Position numbers and translations under genes: made by a program. From assembly GCF_004684905.1 (NCBI RefSeq), contig NZ_SRJC01000006.1:83501-147500 (forward strand): a DNA stretch of 64,000 nucleotides. Reading direction: 5' to 3'. Every line of letters begins with the position of its first letter. Positions within the stretch are counted from its first letter, which is position 1. Below the pieces are notes generated by a model. That model did not search any database. It saw only the letters and a list, made by a program, of their open reading frames with translations, and was not told the origin of the DNA. Below, in pieces: positions 34,987 through 44,209 of this stretch. This DNA is from Halobacillus salinus (GTDB taxonomy: Bacteria; Bacillota; Bacilli; Bacillales; Halobacillaceae).

Positions 34987-35910
34987 ATGATGACAAATAC
35001 AATGATTCACGTAGAAGGATTAGTGAAAAAATACGGGAATATGACGGCTGTCAATGGCGTTGAATTCAAGGTGAACGCTGGCGAAGTATTTGGTTTACTA
35101 GGACCGAACGGGGCTGGCAAGACTACCACGATTGAAATGCTTGTCGGGCTCCGCAAGCCAGATAGCGGCACAGCTACTCTATCAGGCTATGATATTCGTA
35201 AACAAATCGACAAAGTGAAAGAAGTTATAGGCATTCAACTACAATCTACTTCTCTATTTGAATTGCTGACCGTTCAAGAGATTATGCAAATGTACGCGAG
35301 TTTCTATCCAAGCCACGTCTCGATTCCAGAATTAATTGATGACATGCTTTTAACGGAAAAGAAAAAGGATCGCATCAAAGGGCTATCAGGAGGTCAAAAG
35401 CAACGTCTTGCCATTGCCTTAGCCATAATTCATGATCCTGACATCATCTTTCTCGATGAACCAACGACTGGACTCGATCCTCAAGCGAGAAGAACACTTT
35501 GGGATATCATCGAAACGCTGAAATCCAAGGGGAAAACCATTGTTCTTTCTACCCATTACATGGACGAGGCGCACGTATTGTGCGATCGCATTGGAATTAT
35601 GGACCAAGGGGAATTGATTGCCTTAGATACTCCGTCCAAATTAGTAAAAGAGCTACATTCCGACAGCGCCATCGAATTCACGCTTCCTATTGGTGAAGAC
35701 GATACCTTTCTCCATCACTTACAACGCGTCACTCAAGTTACGAACCGAGAGGACGCCTATGTCATTTACACCGACGACCTCCAACTGACGCTGATTGATT
35801 TGATTCAACACTCCAAAGAAAATAACCTTAGTCTACAAGATTTACAGACTAGAACAGCTACACTCGAGGATGTCTTTATACATATGACCGGAAGGAGTTT
35901 AAGAGAATGA
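34987..35910 (+). CDS. ABC exporter ATPase, DrrA/CcmA type
   Basis: 307 residues. Walker A GPNGAGKTTT, signature LSGGQKQRLAIALA, Walker B IIFLDEPTTGLDPQ and the switch His in LSTHYMDEAH are intact. The C-terminal 80 residues are the extra domain common in drug and lipid exporters. The stop overlaps the start of the permease gene. With that partner it should export a hydrophobic compound, possibly an antibiotic. GGAG lies before ATG 34987. Confidence 0.9.
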   Translation: MMTNTMIHVEGLVKKYGNMTAVNGVEFKVNAGEVFGLLGPNGAGKTTTIEMLVGLRKPDSGTATLSGYDIRKQIDKVKEVIGIQLQSTSLFELLTVQEIMQMYASFYPSHVSIPELIDDMLLTEKKKDRIKGLSGGQKQRLAIALAIIHDPDIIFLDEPTTGLDPQARRTLWDIIETLKSKGKTIVLSTHYMDEAHVLCDRIGIMDQGELIALDTPSKLVKELHSDSAIEFTLPIGEDDTFLHHLQRVTQVTNREDAYVIYTDDLQLTLIDLIQHSKENNLSLQDLQTRTATLEDVFIHMTGRSLRE

Positions 35911-37007
35911 AAGCTTATTGGCAACTAACCTTAGCTCAGTTAAGAATTTTTGCCCGCAATCGCCAGGTGCTTTTCTTCACGTTGCTCTTTCCTATTATTC
36001 TTATGCTTACACTTGGCTCGTTTCTTGGAAACAGCGGGGGGACGAGTATTACGATGGCCGTCGTCGACCAGGATGGATCACAAGAATCCAAACAGCTTCT
36101 CTCCACATTTGAAAACAATGAATCCATACAACTGGATAAACGCACGGATGTAGACGAAGCGTTAGATGAACTGAAAGAAAGTGACTATCAAGTCGTCATG
36201 GAAATCCCCGAAGGTTACGGGGAACAATTACAATCCCATACAGATGAAAGCGAAGCATTTGATCTACCCGTTTATTACAACGAAACGGATGCCACGGCTT
36301 CTGAGCTAGGGTTGACCGTCGTTAATGCAGCCGTCGATCAAGTCAGTAAAAATATCGAGGACTACTCCCCGGCCGTAGCCGTCGAGGCGGAAGGCGTACG
36401 CGCCCTCGATCTTGGCTACATTGACTTTCTAGTTCCCGGTATCGTCGCGATGATGATCATGAATAACAACATGAACGGAGTAGCCGGACAAATTTCTGCC
36501 TGGCGAGAGCGCGGAATCCTGCGCCGTATGCAAGGAACCCGTCTCAAGGCGTCCACGTTTATCGCAGGACAAATAACCGCCAGGGTGATATTAAACGCCT
36601 TACAAGCAATACTTGTACTGATTGTCGCAAGTTTACTATTCCAAGTGCAGGTGAATGGTTCATGGCTTGCCCTGCTCACCTTCGTCGTACTCGGAACACT
36701 CGCCTTCATGGCGATCGGCTTCATTATCGCCGGTCTCGCGAAAAACCCGGAAAGTGCAGGCCCGATTGCAGGCTTCGCTTCCTTCCCGATGCTATTCTTA
36801 GGTGGAGTCTTCTTCCCCATCAACAGCATGCCGGAATATCTCCAGCCGATTGTGCACATTCTGCCGATTTCCCATTTGAGTACAGCTCTTCGGGAAACGA
36901 TGAATGTCGGTATACCTTTCTTCGATCTTTGGCACCACTGGCTTACGTTAGCAGCCTGGTTAGTTGTTGCTTTCTTTATAGCGAGTAGAACGTTTAAATG
37001 GGAATGA
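35907..37007 (+). CDS. ABC-2 type exporter permease
   Basis: 366 residues, type-2 (ABC-2/YhgE-like) permease: an N-terminal helix (QVLFFTLLFPIILMLTLGSF), a long extracytoplasmic part of about 130 residues, then five helices with RMQGTRLKASTFIAGQI and PMLFLGGVFFPINSMPEYLQ. The start is an ATGA overlap with the ATPase gene, so the two are coupled. Substrate unknown. Confidence 0.88.
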   Translation: MKAYWQLTLAQLRIFARNRQVLFFTLLFPIILMLTLGSFLGNSGGTSITMAVVDQDGSQESKQLLSTFENNESIQLDKRTDVDEALDELKESDYQVVMEIPEGYGEQLQSHTDESEAFDLPVYYNETDATASELGLTVVNAAVDQVSKNIEDYSPAVAVEAEGVRALDLGYIDFLVPGIVAMMIMNNNMNGVAGQISAWRERGILRRMQGTRLKASTFIAGQITARVILNALQAILVLIVASLLFQVQVNGSWLALLTFVVLGTLAFMAIGFIIAGLAKNPESAGPIAGFASFPMLFLGGVFFPINSMPEYLQPIVHILPISHLSTALRETMNVGIPFFDLWHHWLTLAAWLVVAFFIASRTFKWE

Positions 37008-37014
37008 TATAAAA

Positions 37015-37049
37015 CGCAAAAAAGACCGCCAGCAGCGGTCTTTTTTTCA
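37015..37049. terminator. Bidirectional terminator
   Basis: AAAAGACCGC pairs with GCGGTCTTTT across a short loop, with A and T runs on both sides. It ends both the ABC exporter operon and the convergent polyol PTS operon. Confidence 0.88.
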
Positions 37050-38105
37050 TTAAATAGCATAATGCGGGTAAAACATAACCTTAACAAAAGAACCATCACG
37101 GTTGTTCAGACTCTCAAACGTAGCCGGTCCGTCTTTCAGTGATAACCGATGAGAGATTAACGGTTGAATGTTTAATTGCCCGTTACTCATATAGTGGAGC
37201 GTTGCTTCCCATTCCTTGCCTGGAAATGGTGCGGATATCGCATTCCAGGAACCGATCACTTTCAGTTCATTACGGACGATTCTCTCAAAGTAAAATCGGT
37301 CTAATTCTATATTGGCATAGGGGATTCCCATATAGAGAACCTCCCCTCCCTTTTTCGGAAGGGCAAGTACTTGTTCTGAGGTGATTGGGGAGCCGGCACA
37401 TTCGACCGCTAAGTCGACTCCTAACTGATCTGTCACTTCCGCTACTCGGTTATGCGGTGTATGAACAGTTGGGTTGACCAACACATCCGCTCCTACTTCT
37501 TTCGCTATTTCTAGTTTCTTGTCATCAATATCAATCGCTATGACTTGCTTCGCTCCGAAGATTTTAGCCCACTGTACCGCAAGTAACCCAATGCTGCCAC
37601 AGCCCATAATGGCGACAGTGGATCCTGGCTGGATACTTGTTCGATAAAATCCGTGCGCGACTACAGAGGAAGGTTCCACCATGGCTGCCGATTCATAATC
37701 GACATTATCGGGAAGTTGCAGAACATGAGACGCGGGAAGCGTGACAAATTCAGCATAGGCACCGGGGTGACGAGCGCCGATGAGCGTCAACTTTTCACAT
37801 TGCGATAAGTTCCCCTTCAAGCAGCTATGACATTCCCCGCAGTAGAAAGTCGGGCATCCAGCGACTCGATCTCCCACTTTAATCCGATCTACCTTCGAGC
37901 CTGTCTCTACTACCTCACCCGAGAACTCATGGCCAAAGGTCATCCCTTCTACATAAGGTCCAAGCTTCTTATAGCGGGAAACATCCGATCCACAAATACC
38001 TACGGCCTTCACTTTAATGACAACTTCATCTTCCTCCGTTAACACAGGATTAGGCTTTTCTTCGTATCGTAAGTCCTGGGTTCCATAAAGATTCAATGTC
38101 TTCAT
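37050..38105 (-). CDS. gatD: Zinc-dependent polyol-phosphate dehydrogenase, GatD-like
   Basis: 351-residue medium-chain dehydrogenase. Catalytic zinc region VGICGSDVSRY, GHEFSG and a four-Cys structural zinc loop (CGECHSCLKGNLSQC); NAD site IMGCGSIGLLAVQ and IDIDDKK. The order and loop are those of galactitol-1-phosphate 5-dehydrogenase. It is the last gene of the PTS operon, which supports that role. The frame is open to GTG 38114, but AAGGTGAG precedes ATG 38105 (MKTLNLYG), which I use. Confidence 0.82.
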   Translation of the reverse strand: MKTLNLYGTQDLRYEEKPNPVLTEEDEVVIKVKAVGICGSDVSRYKKLGPYVEGMTFGHEFSGEVVETGSKVDRIKVGDRVAGCPTFYCGECHSCLKGNLSQCEKLTLIGARHPGAYAEFVTLPASHVLQLPDNVDYESAAMVEPSSVVAHGFYRTSIQPGSTVAIMGCGSIGLLAVQWAKIFGAKQVIAIDIDDKKLEIAKEVGADVLVNPTVHTPHNRVAEVTDQLGVDLAVECAGSPITSEQVLALPKKGGEVLYMGIPYANIELDRFYFERIVRNELKVIGSWNAISAPFPGKEWEATLHYMSNGQLNIQPLISHRLSLKDGPATFESLNNRDGSFVKVMFYPHYAI

Positions 38106-38124
38106 GTATCTCACCTTCTATCTT

Positions 38125-38298
38125 CTATACATTTTCCGTTTCTTCCGTCGTTCCGGAATGGGGAGAAGATCTCTTTTTCATCAATTTCCAGCAAGCAAAA
38201 CCCACGATCAAAGGATTGAAAATCATTTGGTTGTCAAAATAGACATCCCCTATTGATCGCATCGGTCCTAGCATAAACTCAAGAAATGCATCTACCAT
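38125..38298 (-). CDS. Small PTS-operon protein, 57 residues, unknown
   Basis: ATG 38298 follows GAGGG at about 7 bases on the minus strand. The frame begins MVDAFLEFMLGPMRSIGDVY, continues with NPLIVGFACWKLMKKR and ends in a hydrophilic tail, stopping at 38125. It fills the gap between two dehydrogenase genes of the operon with a 21-base gap to one side and 19 to the other, as a real gene would. It may be membrane-associated. I do not recognise a family. Confidence 0.6.
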   Translation of the reverse strand: MVDAFLEFMLGPMRSIGDVYFDNQMIFNPLIVGFACWKLMKKRSSPHSGTTEETENV

Positions 38299-38319
38299 GT
38301 AAAACCCTCATTTCCTTTT

Positions 38320-39354
38320 CTATTCATCTACCGGAGTCAATAAAACTTTGATCGCTTCCCCGCTCTTGATCGCTTGATAAGCCTGATCCCATTCTGTAAT
38401 CGGGAATTCATGGGTCACAAGTGATCGAGCGTTCACTCGACCGCTGTTCATCAAATGGAGACTAGGCTCCCAATCAGCAGCTTTTTGACTTCTACTTCCG
38501 ACGACTAGAATTTCTTTTTGGATGATCTTCTCTAGGTTGAATTCGATCTCCGGCTTTGCGAATATACCTACTTGCCCGTATTGCCCTTTCTTCCTCAGTA
38601 GATTCAAGGCTAGGCTCGCCGCTGGCACAGCCCCGGAACATTCATAGACAACATCCGCTCCGTATCCATCCGTAAGTCCGTTAACGAATTCCTGAAGGTC
38701 CTGTTTCTGTATATCGAGGGCGTAGTCGATTCCAAGCTCCTCTGCTTTGCTCAATCGAACTTGGTCGTGGGACAAGCCAGCAATAATAACTTTTGCGCCT
38801 TTGCTTTTGGCAACTTGAGCCGTAAATAATCCTATAGGACCTGGACCAATGACGACTACTAGATCCCCTTCGTTAATGACTGTTTTTTCAACAGCATGAT
38901 GCGTGCATGCAAGCGGCTCTGTCATCGCGCCAGAACGGTAATCTACTTCTGGTGGAAGGTGATGAACGCTTTCCTTCCTAGCAATGAGATACTTGGCAAA
39001 ACCACCATCTTGCTGCGTTCCCAGCCCTTTTCGATAATTGCAGAGGTTAAAGTCCCCATTTTTACAATATTCGCATTCACCACATACGTAAAAGGTTGTT
39101 TCCGAAGTCACTCGATCTCCAATCTTGATTTCCGTAACGTCCTCTCCAACATCAACAACGACTCCTGAAAATTCATGACCAAGCGTTACTGGAACTTTCA
39201 CTTTATAGTGGCCTTCATAGGTGTGAATATCGGATCCACAAACCCCAGTATATTTCACTTCAATCTTCACCTGACCATTGCCCACTTCCGGCTCCTGTTT
39301 ATCTTGGATTTCTAAATTCCCGAATCCAAGCTCTGTCTTCACAAGTGCTTTCAA
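38320..39354 (-). CDS. Zinc-dependent sorbitol/polyol dehydrogenase
   Basis: 344 residues, medium-chain dehydrogenase. TGVCGSDIHTYEGHY, GHEFSGVV and the structural zinc loop VCGECEYCKNGDFNLC, then the NAD site VIGPGPIGLFTAQ. It resembles sorbitol, L-iditol or threonine-type dehydrogenases and is about one third identical in motif order to the GatD-like protein in the same operon. Two dehydrogenases suggest that the operon handles more than one polyol or two steps of one pathway. Confidence 0.82.
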   Translation of the reverse strand: MKALVKTELGFGNLEIQDKQEPEVGNGQVKIEVKYTGVCGSDIHTYEGHYKVKVPVTLGHEFSGVVVDVGEDVTEIKIGDRVTSETTFYVCGECEYCKNGDFNLCNYRKGLGTQQDGGFAKYLIARKESVHHLPPEVDYRSGAMTEPLACTHHAVEKTVINEGDLVVVIGPGPIGLFTAQVAKSKGAKVIIAGLSHDQVRLSKAEELGIDYALDIQKQDLQEFVNGLTDGYGADVVYECSGAVPAASLALNLLRKKGQYGQVGIFAKPEIEFNLEKIIQKEILVVGSRSQKAADWEPSLHLMNSGRVNARSLVTHEFPITEWDQAYQAIKSGEAIKVLLTPVDE

Positions 39355-39368
39355 CCTTATCCCTCCAG

Positions 39369-40628
39369 TTAATTGAACAAGCTAAATACTTTGTAGATGA
39401 TCCAATTGACTAAGTTACCGCCTTGGTCGATACTCGAGATTTTTGCTGATCCTTCTGGCATTTCGAAGTCAGCATTTACAGCCATTTCTGTAAATAAAGG
39501 CGCAACGTCTGTCGCCATATAAAGAGATAAAGCGATCATCACCGTTCCGACAATGACGGAGTGGACGATATTACCTCTCGCGGCTCCAACAATGAAGGCG
39601 ACTACGAATGGTATAGTGGCTAAGTCACCAAACGGAAGAAGCGCATTCCCTGGTAAAATGACGGCTAAAACAACAGTAACCGGTACTAGAATCAGCGCTG
39701 TAGAGATAACAGCAGGGTGTCCTAAAGCAACCGCTGCGTCTAATCCGATATAAATCTCCCGATCGCCGAAGCGTTTAGATAACCATTCACGTGCAGACTC
39801 AGAAACTGGCATGAGCCCTTCCATCAGAATCTTCACCATTCTAGGCATCAGTACCATAACGGCCGCCATGGCCATTCCTATTTCAATGACTTCCCCTGCA
39901 CTGTAACCAGCGAGGATTCCAATCGCTGCTCCTAAGAACAATCCGATGAAAATCGATTCCCCGAAAATACCGAACCGTTTCTGGATTGTCTCTGGATCCG
40001 CATTCCAATCCTTAATGACAGGAATTTTGTTTAACAACTGAACTAAGAAGATACCCGGTGCATACGAAATGGTACTTCCTGTAGCTATAGAAACACCCGG
40101 AAGATCATAGAACTTACTGACCATCGGTGCGGTCCAGTCTGCTACTTTAAGACAGACCACTTGGAAAATGACCGCAGCAATCAAACCTTGAACGATACTG
40201 CCGGAAACTGCGTAAATCATCGCAGCCATGAATGTATAGTGCCAGAAATTCCAAATATCAACGTTCATCGTCTTGGTCGTCTTCGTCACAAGCATGATGA
40301 CATTGACTACAAGACCGAGTGGGATGATGAATGCTGCAACAACAGACGCCCAGGCGATCGATGAGGATGCTGGCCACCCAACATCAATGACGTTCAGTTC
40401 TACGCCTAAACGATCTACCATTCCTTGTGCAGCTGGTCCTAAGTTATTGACTAGCAAATCAACAACTAAGAAGATCCCCACAAATGCTACTCCGATAGTC
40501 AGTCCGGACCGGAAGGCTTTCCCTGGTTTCTGCCCGAATAGCAAGCCTAATAAGAAGATAGCGACAGGCAATATGACCGTTGCCCCTAGGTCTAAAAATC
40601 CTTGTACGATATTGACGAAACCCTGCAT
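39369..40628 (-). CDS. gatC: PTS galactitol-family EIIC permease
   Basis: 419 residues, about 10 hydrophobic segments, of the galactitol EIIC family (FVNIVQGFLDLGATVILPV at the N-terminus, NFWHYTFMAAMIY and PRMVKILMEGLMP inside). It transports and, with EIIB, phosphorylates a polyol such as galactitol or arabitol. GGGAGGAG lies 8 bases before the ATG. It follows two EIIB genes and precedes the dehydrogenases. Confidence 0.9.
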   Translation of the reverse strand: MQGFVNIVQGFLDLGATVILPVAIFLLGLLFGQKPGKAFRSGLTIGVAFVGIFLVVDLLVNNLGPAAQGMVDRLGVELNVIDVGWPASSSIAWASVVAAFIIPLGLVVNVIMLVTKTTKTMNVDIWNFWHYTFMAAMIYAVSGSIVQGLIAAVIFQVVCLKVADWTAPMVSKFYDLPGVSIATGSTISYAPGIFLVQLLNKIPVIKDWNADPETIQKRFGIFGESIFIGLFLGAAIGILAGYSAGEVIEIGMAMAAVMVLMPRMVKILMEGLMPVSESAREWLSKRFGDREIYIGLDAAVALGHPAVISTALILVPVTVVLAVILPGNALLPFGDLATIPFVVAFIVGAARGNIVHSVIVGTVMIALSLYMATDVAPLFTEMAVNADFEMPEGSAKISSIDQGGNLVNWIIYKVFSLFN

Positions 40629-40671
40629 GTTTACTCCTCCCTAGTTCTAACAGGTTACAACGTGCGTAATT

Positions 40672-40956
40672 TTACTTTTTAAGTTCCTGTAGAATTTCTT
40701 TTTTAGTTTCTTCTGTCCCAATTCCAGTCAAGAATGTTCTGGCATTGATTACTGGAAACGGATAGTCTTTCTGAGTCATCGCCGTTGTCACTAACAAATC
40801 TGCCGTATCTACATATCCGCCGACTTCTGCAATCTTGATTTGCACTAGATCCACGTTTAGGTTGTTCTCTTTGACCATCTCTTCAATCGCTCCGTTCACA
40901 ACCGTTGATGTTGCAATGCCTGCTCCACACGCTACTAATACTTGTTTCTTTGCCAT
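40672..40956 (-). CDS. gatB: PTS EIIB, galactitol type (copy 2)
   Basis: 94 residues. The phospho-Cys is Cys10 in VLVACGAGIATS. It passes phosphate from EIIA to the incoming polyol. It differs from the upstream copy at 40982 at only about 9 of 94 positions, six of them in the last 14 residues, so it is a recent tandem duplicate. A GGAGAGGG site precedes the ATG. Confidence 0.9.
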   Translation of the reverse strand: MAKKQVLVACGAGIATSTVVNGAIEEMVKENNLNVDLVQIKIAEVGGYVDTADLLVTTAMTQKDYPFPVINARTFLTGIGTEETKKEILQELKK

Positions 40957-40981
40957 AATGAATCCCTCTCCTTTTGAGTTA

Positions 40982-41266
40982 TTATTTTTGAAGCGCTGTC
41001 AAAATTTCTTGTTTTGTAGCATCCGTTCCTATACCGGTAAGAAAAGATCTTGCGTTAATGACTGGGAATGGGTATTCCTTCTGCGTCATAGCTGTTGTCA
41101 CTAGCAAATCAGCTGTATCTACATATCCGCCGACTTCTGCAATCTTGATTTGTACCAGATCAACATTCAGGTTGTTTTCCTTTGCCATCTCTTCAATCGC
41201 TCCGTTTACGACCGTTGATGTTGCGATCCCTGCTCCACATGCTACTAATACTTGTTTCTTTGCCAT
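40982..41266 (-). CDS. gatB: PTS EIIB, galactitol type (copy 1)
   Basis: 94 residues, Cys10 phosphorylation site. It is about 90% identical to the next gene downstream, separated from it by 25 bases. It lies two bases after the EIIA gene, with GGAGAG in the end of that gene as ribosome site. Confidence 0.9.
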   Translation of the reverse strand: MAKKQVLVACGAGIATSTVVNGAIEEMAKENNLNVDLVQIKIAEVGGYVDTADLLVTTAMTQKEYPFPVINARSFLTGIGTDATKQEILTALQK

Positions 41267-41268
41267 GA

Positions 41269-41766
41269 TTAGTTCTCTCCTTCAAGAACACCGAAGTCCA
41301 GCTTCTCTTCTAATAGACTTCTAATGTTTGTTTTATTTTCTTCTTTAAGAATAGACATAAGTGTTTCTTCCGTTTGAAAAACTCCCATTAACTGTTGCAA
41401 TAAGGTTAGCTGCGAATGGGCTTCATCCATCGCTAGTAGAAAGACGATACGGACTGGAATCGTTTCCTTATCATCACCCATTACGCCAAACTCGACCGCT
41501 TCTTTCAGTACGCCTACACTGATTGCTTTACGTTGCACATGCTCCACATCCGTGTGAGGAATCGCCACAGCTACTCCTGCAGTCGGCAGACCAGTGGCAT
41601 ATTCTTCTTCCCTTGCAATGAGGGCGGGAATGAAGCTTTCTTTAACTAAATTCTGAGAGAGTAGATTGTCTCCCATCTTTTCTAGTACTTCTTCTTTGGA
41701 AGCTGCCTCCATATTAAGTAGAATGACAGATTCATTAAAATAGACATTGCTCACCATATTCACCAC
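41269..41766 (-). CDS. PTS EIIA, fructose/mannitol type
   Basis: About 162-165 residues. The phospho-His is in VAIPHTDVEHV, with GLPTAGVAV before it, the PTS_EIIA type 2 pattern. It receives phosphate from HPr. The start is uncertain: GTG 41766 is the longest, ATG 41757 the next. It lies 24 bases after the regulator gene, so regulator and transporter are one operon. Confidence 0.88.
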   Translation of the reverse strand: MVNMVSNVYFNESVILLNMEAASKEEVLEKMGDNLLSQNLVKESFIPALIAREEEYATGLPTAGVAVAIPHTDVEHVQRKAISVGVLKEAVEFGVMGDDKETIPVRIVFLLAMDEAHSQLTLLQQLMGVFQTEETLMSILKEENKTNIRSLLEEKLDFGVLEGEN

Positions 41767-41790
41767 GCTATACTAAATATTTTTACCTTT

Positions 41791-43842
41791 TCATTCGGTA
41801 GAATAAGCTTGAATCAGCTGATGGACATCCTCTGCCTCTTCCGCTTGAATGAGGCTGCTTCGGTCTTGTTCTTCCCCCGCTAAGTTCATCAATTGCATCA
41901 ATCCATTCATATGCTTCTTCTTATCCTCGGCAGCGATCACGACGATGACGTGGACCGTTTCTTCCTCATTAAAGGAAACACCCTGTTCCACTTTCAATAG
42001 ACTCATCCCCGTTTTGTTTACTCCATCCTCAGGGGCTGCATGAGGGATGGCAAGATGAGGTGCAATAATGATATACGGATCTCTTTCCATATGATGCACC
42101 ATTGTATCGACATACCTTTGTTCCACATATCCCTTCTCCACCAGTGGTTCAGAAGCGATCTCGACCGCCTCTTCCCAAGAGCGTACATAGCTTCTCAATT
42201 TGATATGGTCGATGGGAATCAGCTGATCTAAGTGAAGCGCTCTTCGTTCTACACTTTGTTTAATAGAAGATTCCTCATTACTGTGGACATAAGAATTAAG
42301 CTCTTCCACCAACACTCTTTCATCATGAATCGTCGTGTAGTTTCGAATGATATCCATTAGATGATCAACGTGAATGTCGTTTAGGACATAACCTTGAACT
42401 TCCATCATCACTTGTTTCCTCAAGCGCAAGCGATCATCGTGATTAAGGATGGCCTGGCATACGATCACTTTTTCATTTTCTTTTCCGTCTAGAGGAATCG
42501 TAGAGAACACTAAATCACAATCCAATTCGTATTCCATATACTCTCGCTTGGACAAAGAATCTAAGAAGACGAACTCTGGAAACAGCTCGGTCAGCTGATT
42601 AAACAGCAACCTGGAAACCGAAACCCCCTGTGGACAAACCACAATGGCTTTCACCTTTTTCTCAATGCTTTCTCCCTGTCTCGTCATCCATCCACCGATC
42701 AACATCGTCACATAGGCGGCTTCGTTGTCCGGAATCTTTGTACCAATGTACCGTTCTAATGGTCCGACCGAACGTTTGACGAGATGGTGGATTTCCTTCA
42801 GCTCATCCGCAATCGAATCTTGAATGACCTGTGTCTCGGTAAGTCCATACTTGATTCGGTAGTATGCAGGGCGAATATGTTGAAACAGTTTATCCACCAG
42901 ATGCTCTCTATTTTGAAAATGGATGCAGGCACTTTTCTCAAACAGTTGAAGCATTTGTTCAATAACTGGAACCAAATCAGACATCGCATCATCATCTGTC
43001 AGCTCCTCCGATCGATACACGTTTGTCGTCAATAGATGGAGTGTCATAAATAATCGTTCCGCTTCCGGAATCTCGATCGATTCAAAAACCTGTCCGACAA
43101 GCTCGTATTCCTTGGTGCTGGAGACATCCTTATGCTTCAACGGGAAGTTCGTAATGACGAAACCTCTCTCCATCCGCCGTAGAATCAATGCCAAAATATA
43201 AGGCATGATTTCTAGTTTCTCGTCCGTGAATTGAATGTTCAGTTCGTCTTCCAGTTGCCCGATTTGCTTCTTGAATCTAGTTAATTGTTCCGCGGATAGA
43301 GCAGCCAATTCTTTCACTTTGCCTTCTCCGGTATGCGTCATCAATTCGTAAACCGCCTTAATCAGCACGCGACGAATTTGAAACTCTTTACCTTCCAACA
43401 AATAACCTGTCTTCCTCGTGTATTTAATACTCACACGATAGGGATCCAAGAAGGACTGAACCTGCTTCAGGTCATTCAAAATCGTATTTTTACTAAAGTC
43501 GAGCTCGTAAGTGAAGTGATTCAAGGACAATTCTTCTCTACTTAAGAGCATCAGTATAATTAAATGAACTCTTTGTCTTTCGGATAACACCGTCGTTTCG
43601 AACGTCGGCTTCTGTTCGCCGTTCACTCGGGCAAAGATGGCTCGATCAATAATGAACTGCCCCTGCCTCGTCCGCTCGATTTCTGGAAGGTTGTGAGACT
43701 CCAACCAATTGTTGATTTTGCTGAAACTATATCCAAGTTGTCTCCTTGTCAGATTATATTTCTTCTCTAGAGTTGTACTCGTAATCTTCGGATTAACAAC
43801 TAGCTCATGAAGGATTTTATTGCTTCTTTCGTTAAGTTCCAC
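41791..43842 (-). CDS. PRD-containing transcriptional activator of the polyol PTS operon (MtlR/LicR type)
   Basis: 683 residues: N-terminal helix-turn-helix parts (ITSTTLEKKYNLTRRQLGYS; LSLNHFTYELDFSKNTILND), two PRD domains around residues 180-400 (YILALILRRMERG; IGTKIPDNEAAYVTMLIGGW), a GatB-like EIIB domain (VVCPQGVSVSRLLFNQL) and a C-terminal EIIA domain (IAPHLAIPHAAP). Such proteins activate PTS operons when their own EIIs are dephosphorylated and HPr phosphorylates the PRDs. Being first in the operon, it regulates itself. A cre-like site lies 52 bases upstream. Confidence 0.9.
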   Translation of the reverse strand: MELNERSNKILHELVVNPKITSTTLEKKYNLTRRQLGYSFSKINNWLESHNLPEIERTRQGQFIIDRAIFARVNGEQKPTFETTVLSERQRVHLIILMLLSREELSLNHFTYELDFSKNTILNDLKQVQSFLDPYRVSIKYTRKTGYLLEGKEFQIRRVLIKAVYELMTHTGEGKVKELAALSAEQLTRFKKQIGQLEDELNIQFTDEKLEIMPYILALILRRMERGFVITNFPLKHKDVSSTKEYELVGQVFESIEIPEAERLFMTLHLLTTNVYRSEELTDDDAMSDLVPVIEQMLQLFEKSACIHFQNREHLVDKLFQHIRPAYYRIKYGLTETQVIQDSIADELKEIHHLVKRSVGPLERYIGTKIPDNEAAYVTMLIGGWMTRQGESIEKKVKAIVVCPQGVSVSRLLFNQLTELFPEFVFLDSLSKREYMEYELDCDLVFSTIPLDGKENEKVIVCQAILNHDDRLRLRKQVMMEVQGYVLNDIHVDHLMDIIRNYTTIHDERVLVEELNSYVHSNEESSIKQSVERRALHLDQLIPIDHIKLRSYVRSWEEAVEIASEPLVEKGYVEQRYVDTMVHHMERDPYIIIAPHLAIPHAAPEDGVNKTGMSLLKVEQGVSFNEEETVHVIVVIAAEDKKKHMNGLMQLMNLAGEEQDRSSLIQAEEAEDVHQLIQAYSTE

Positions 43843-43893
43843 TCTGTCTGTCCCCCTTCCACAATTTCATTCTAGCACCTATAGAATCGTCTA

Positions 43894-43907
43894 TGTATAC
43901 GCTTTCA
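43894..43907 (-). promoter_or_regulatory. cre-like site before the PTS operon
   Basis: On the minus strand TGAAAGCGTATACA fits the CcpA consensus TGWNANCGNTNWCA with one mismatch. It lies 52 bases upstream of the regulator start. The rest of the 367-base gap (43843-44209) shows a terminator at 44088 and no gene. Confidence 0.5.
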
Positions 43908-44087
43908 TCCCAAGATAGTGGAGTTAGAATGTACATCGTAGTGATTTACTTTTGTAATATTCAATTATTTATGGGTTGGAAAACCGTTCTGGCTGCTCTA
44001 TTTAATTATGATATTTCTCTCTTCTCTATCACAAAACTTCCTCTACCTTTCTGGTATGCTAAGACTAATTATTATAAAATCAAACGA

Positions 44088-44119
44088 AAAAAACTTACTC
44101 CTTTACTACAGGAGTAAGC
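44088..44119 (-). terminator. Terminator of the AT-rich operon
   Basis: CTTACTCCT pairs perfectly with AGGAGTAAG; on the minus strand a run of seven T residues follows. It is about 90 bases beyond the last gene of the 44.2-49.5 kb operon. Confidence 0.85.
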
Positions 44120-44209
44120 TCATTCGTTTCCTTTGTAGAGATGCAACGGATGAAAACACCAAACACTTATTCTTTCACACAAAGATTCTCTAATTACTTC
44201 TTAACAAAT

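Noticed and set aside
43893..44117. 74-codon open frame beginning at 43893
   Set aside because: It has no ribosome site, overlaps the cre-like site and runs into a terminator hairpin of the opposite strand.
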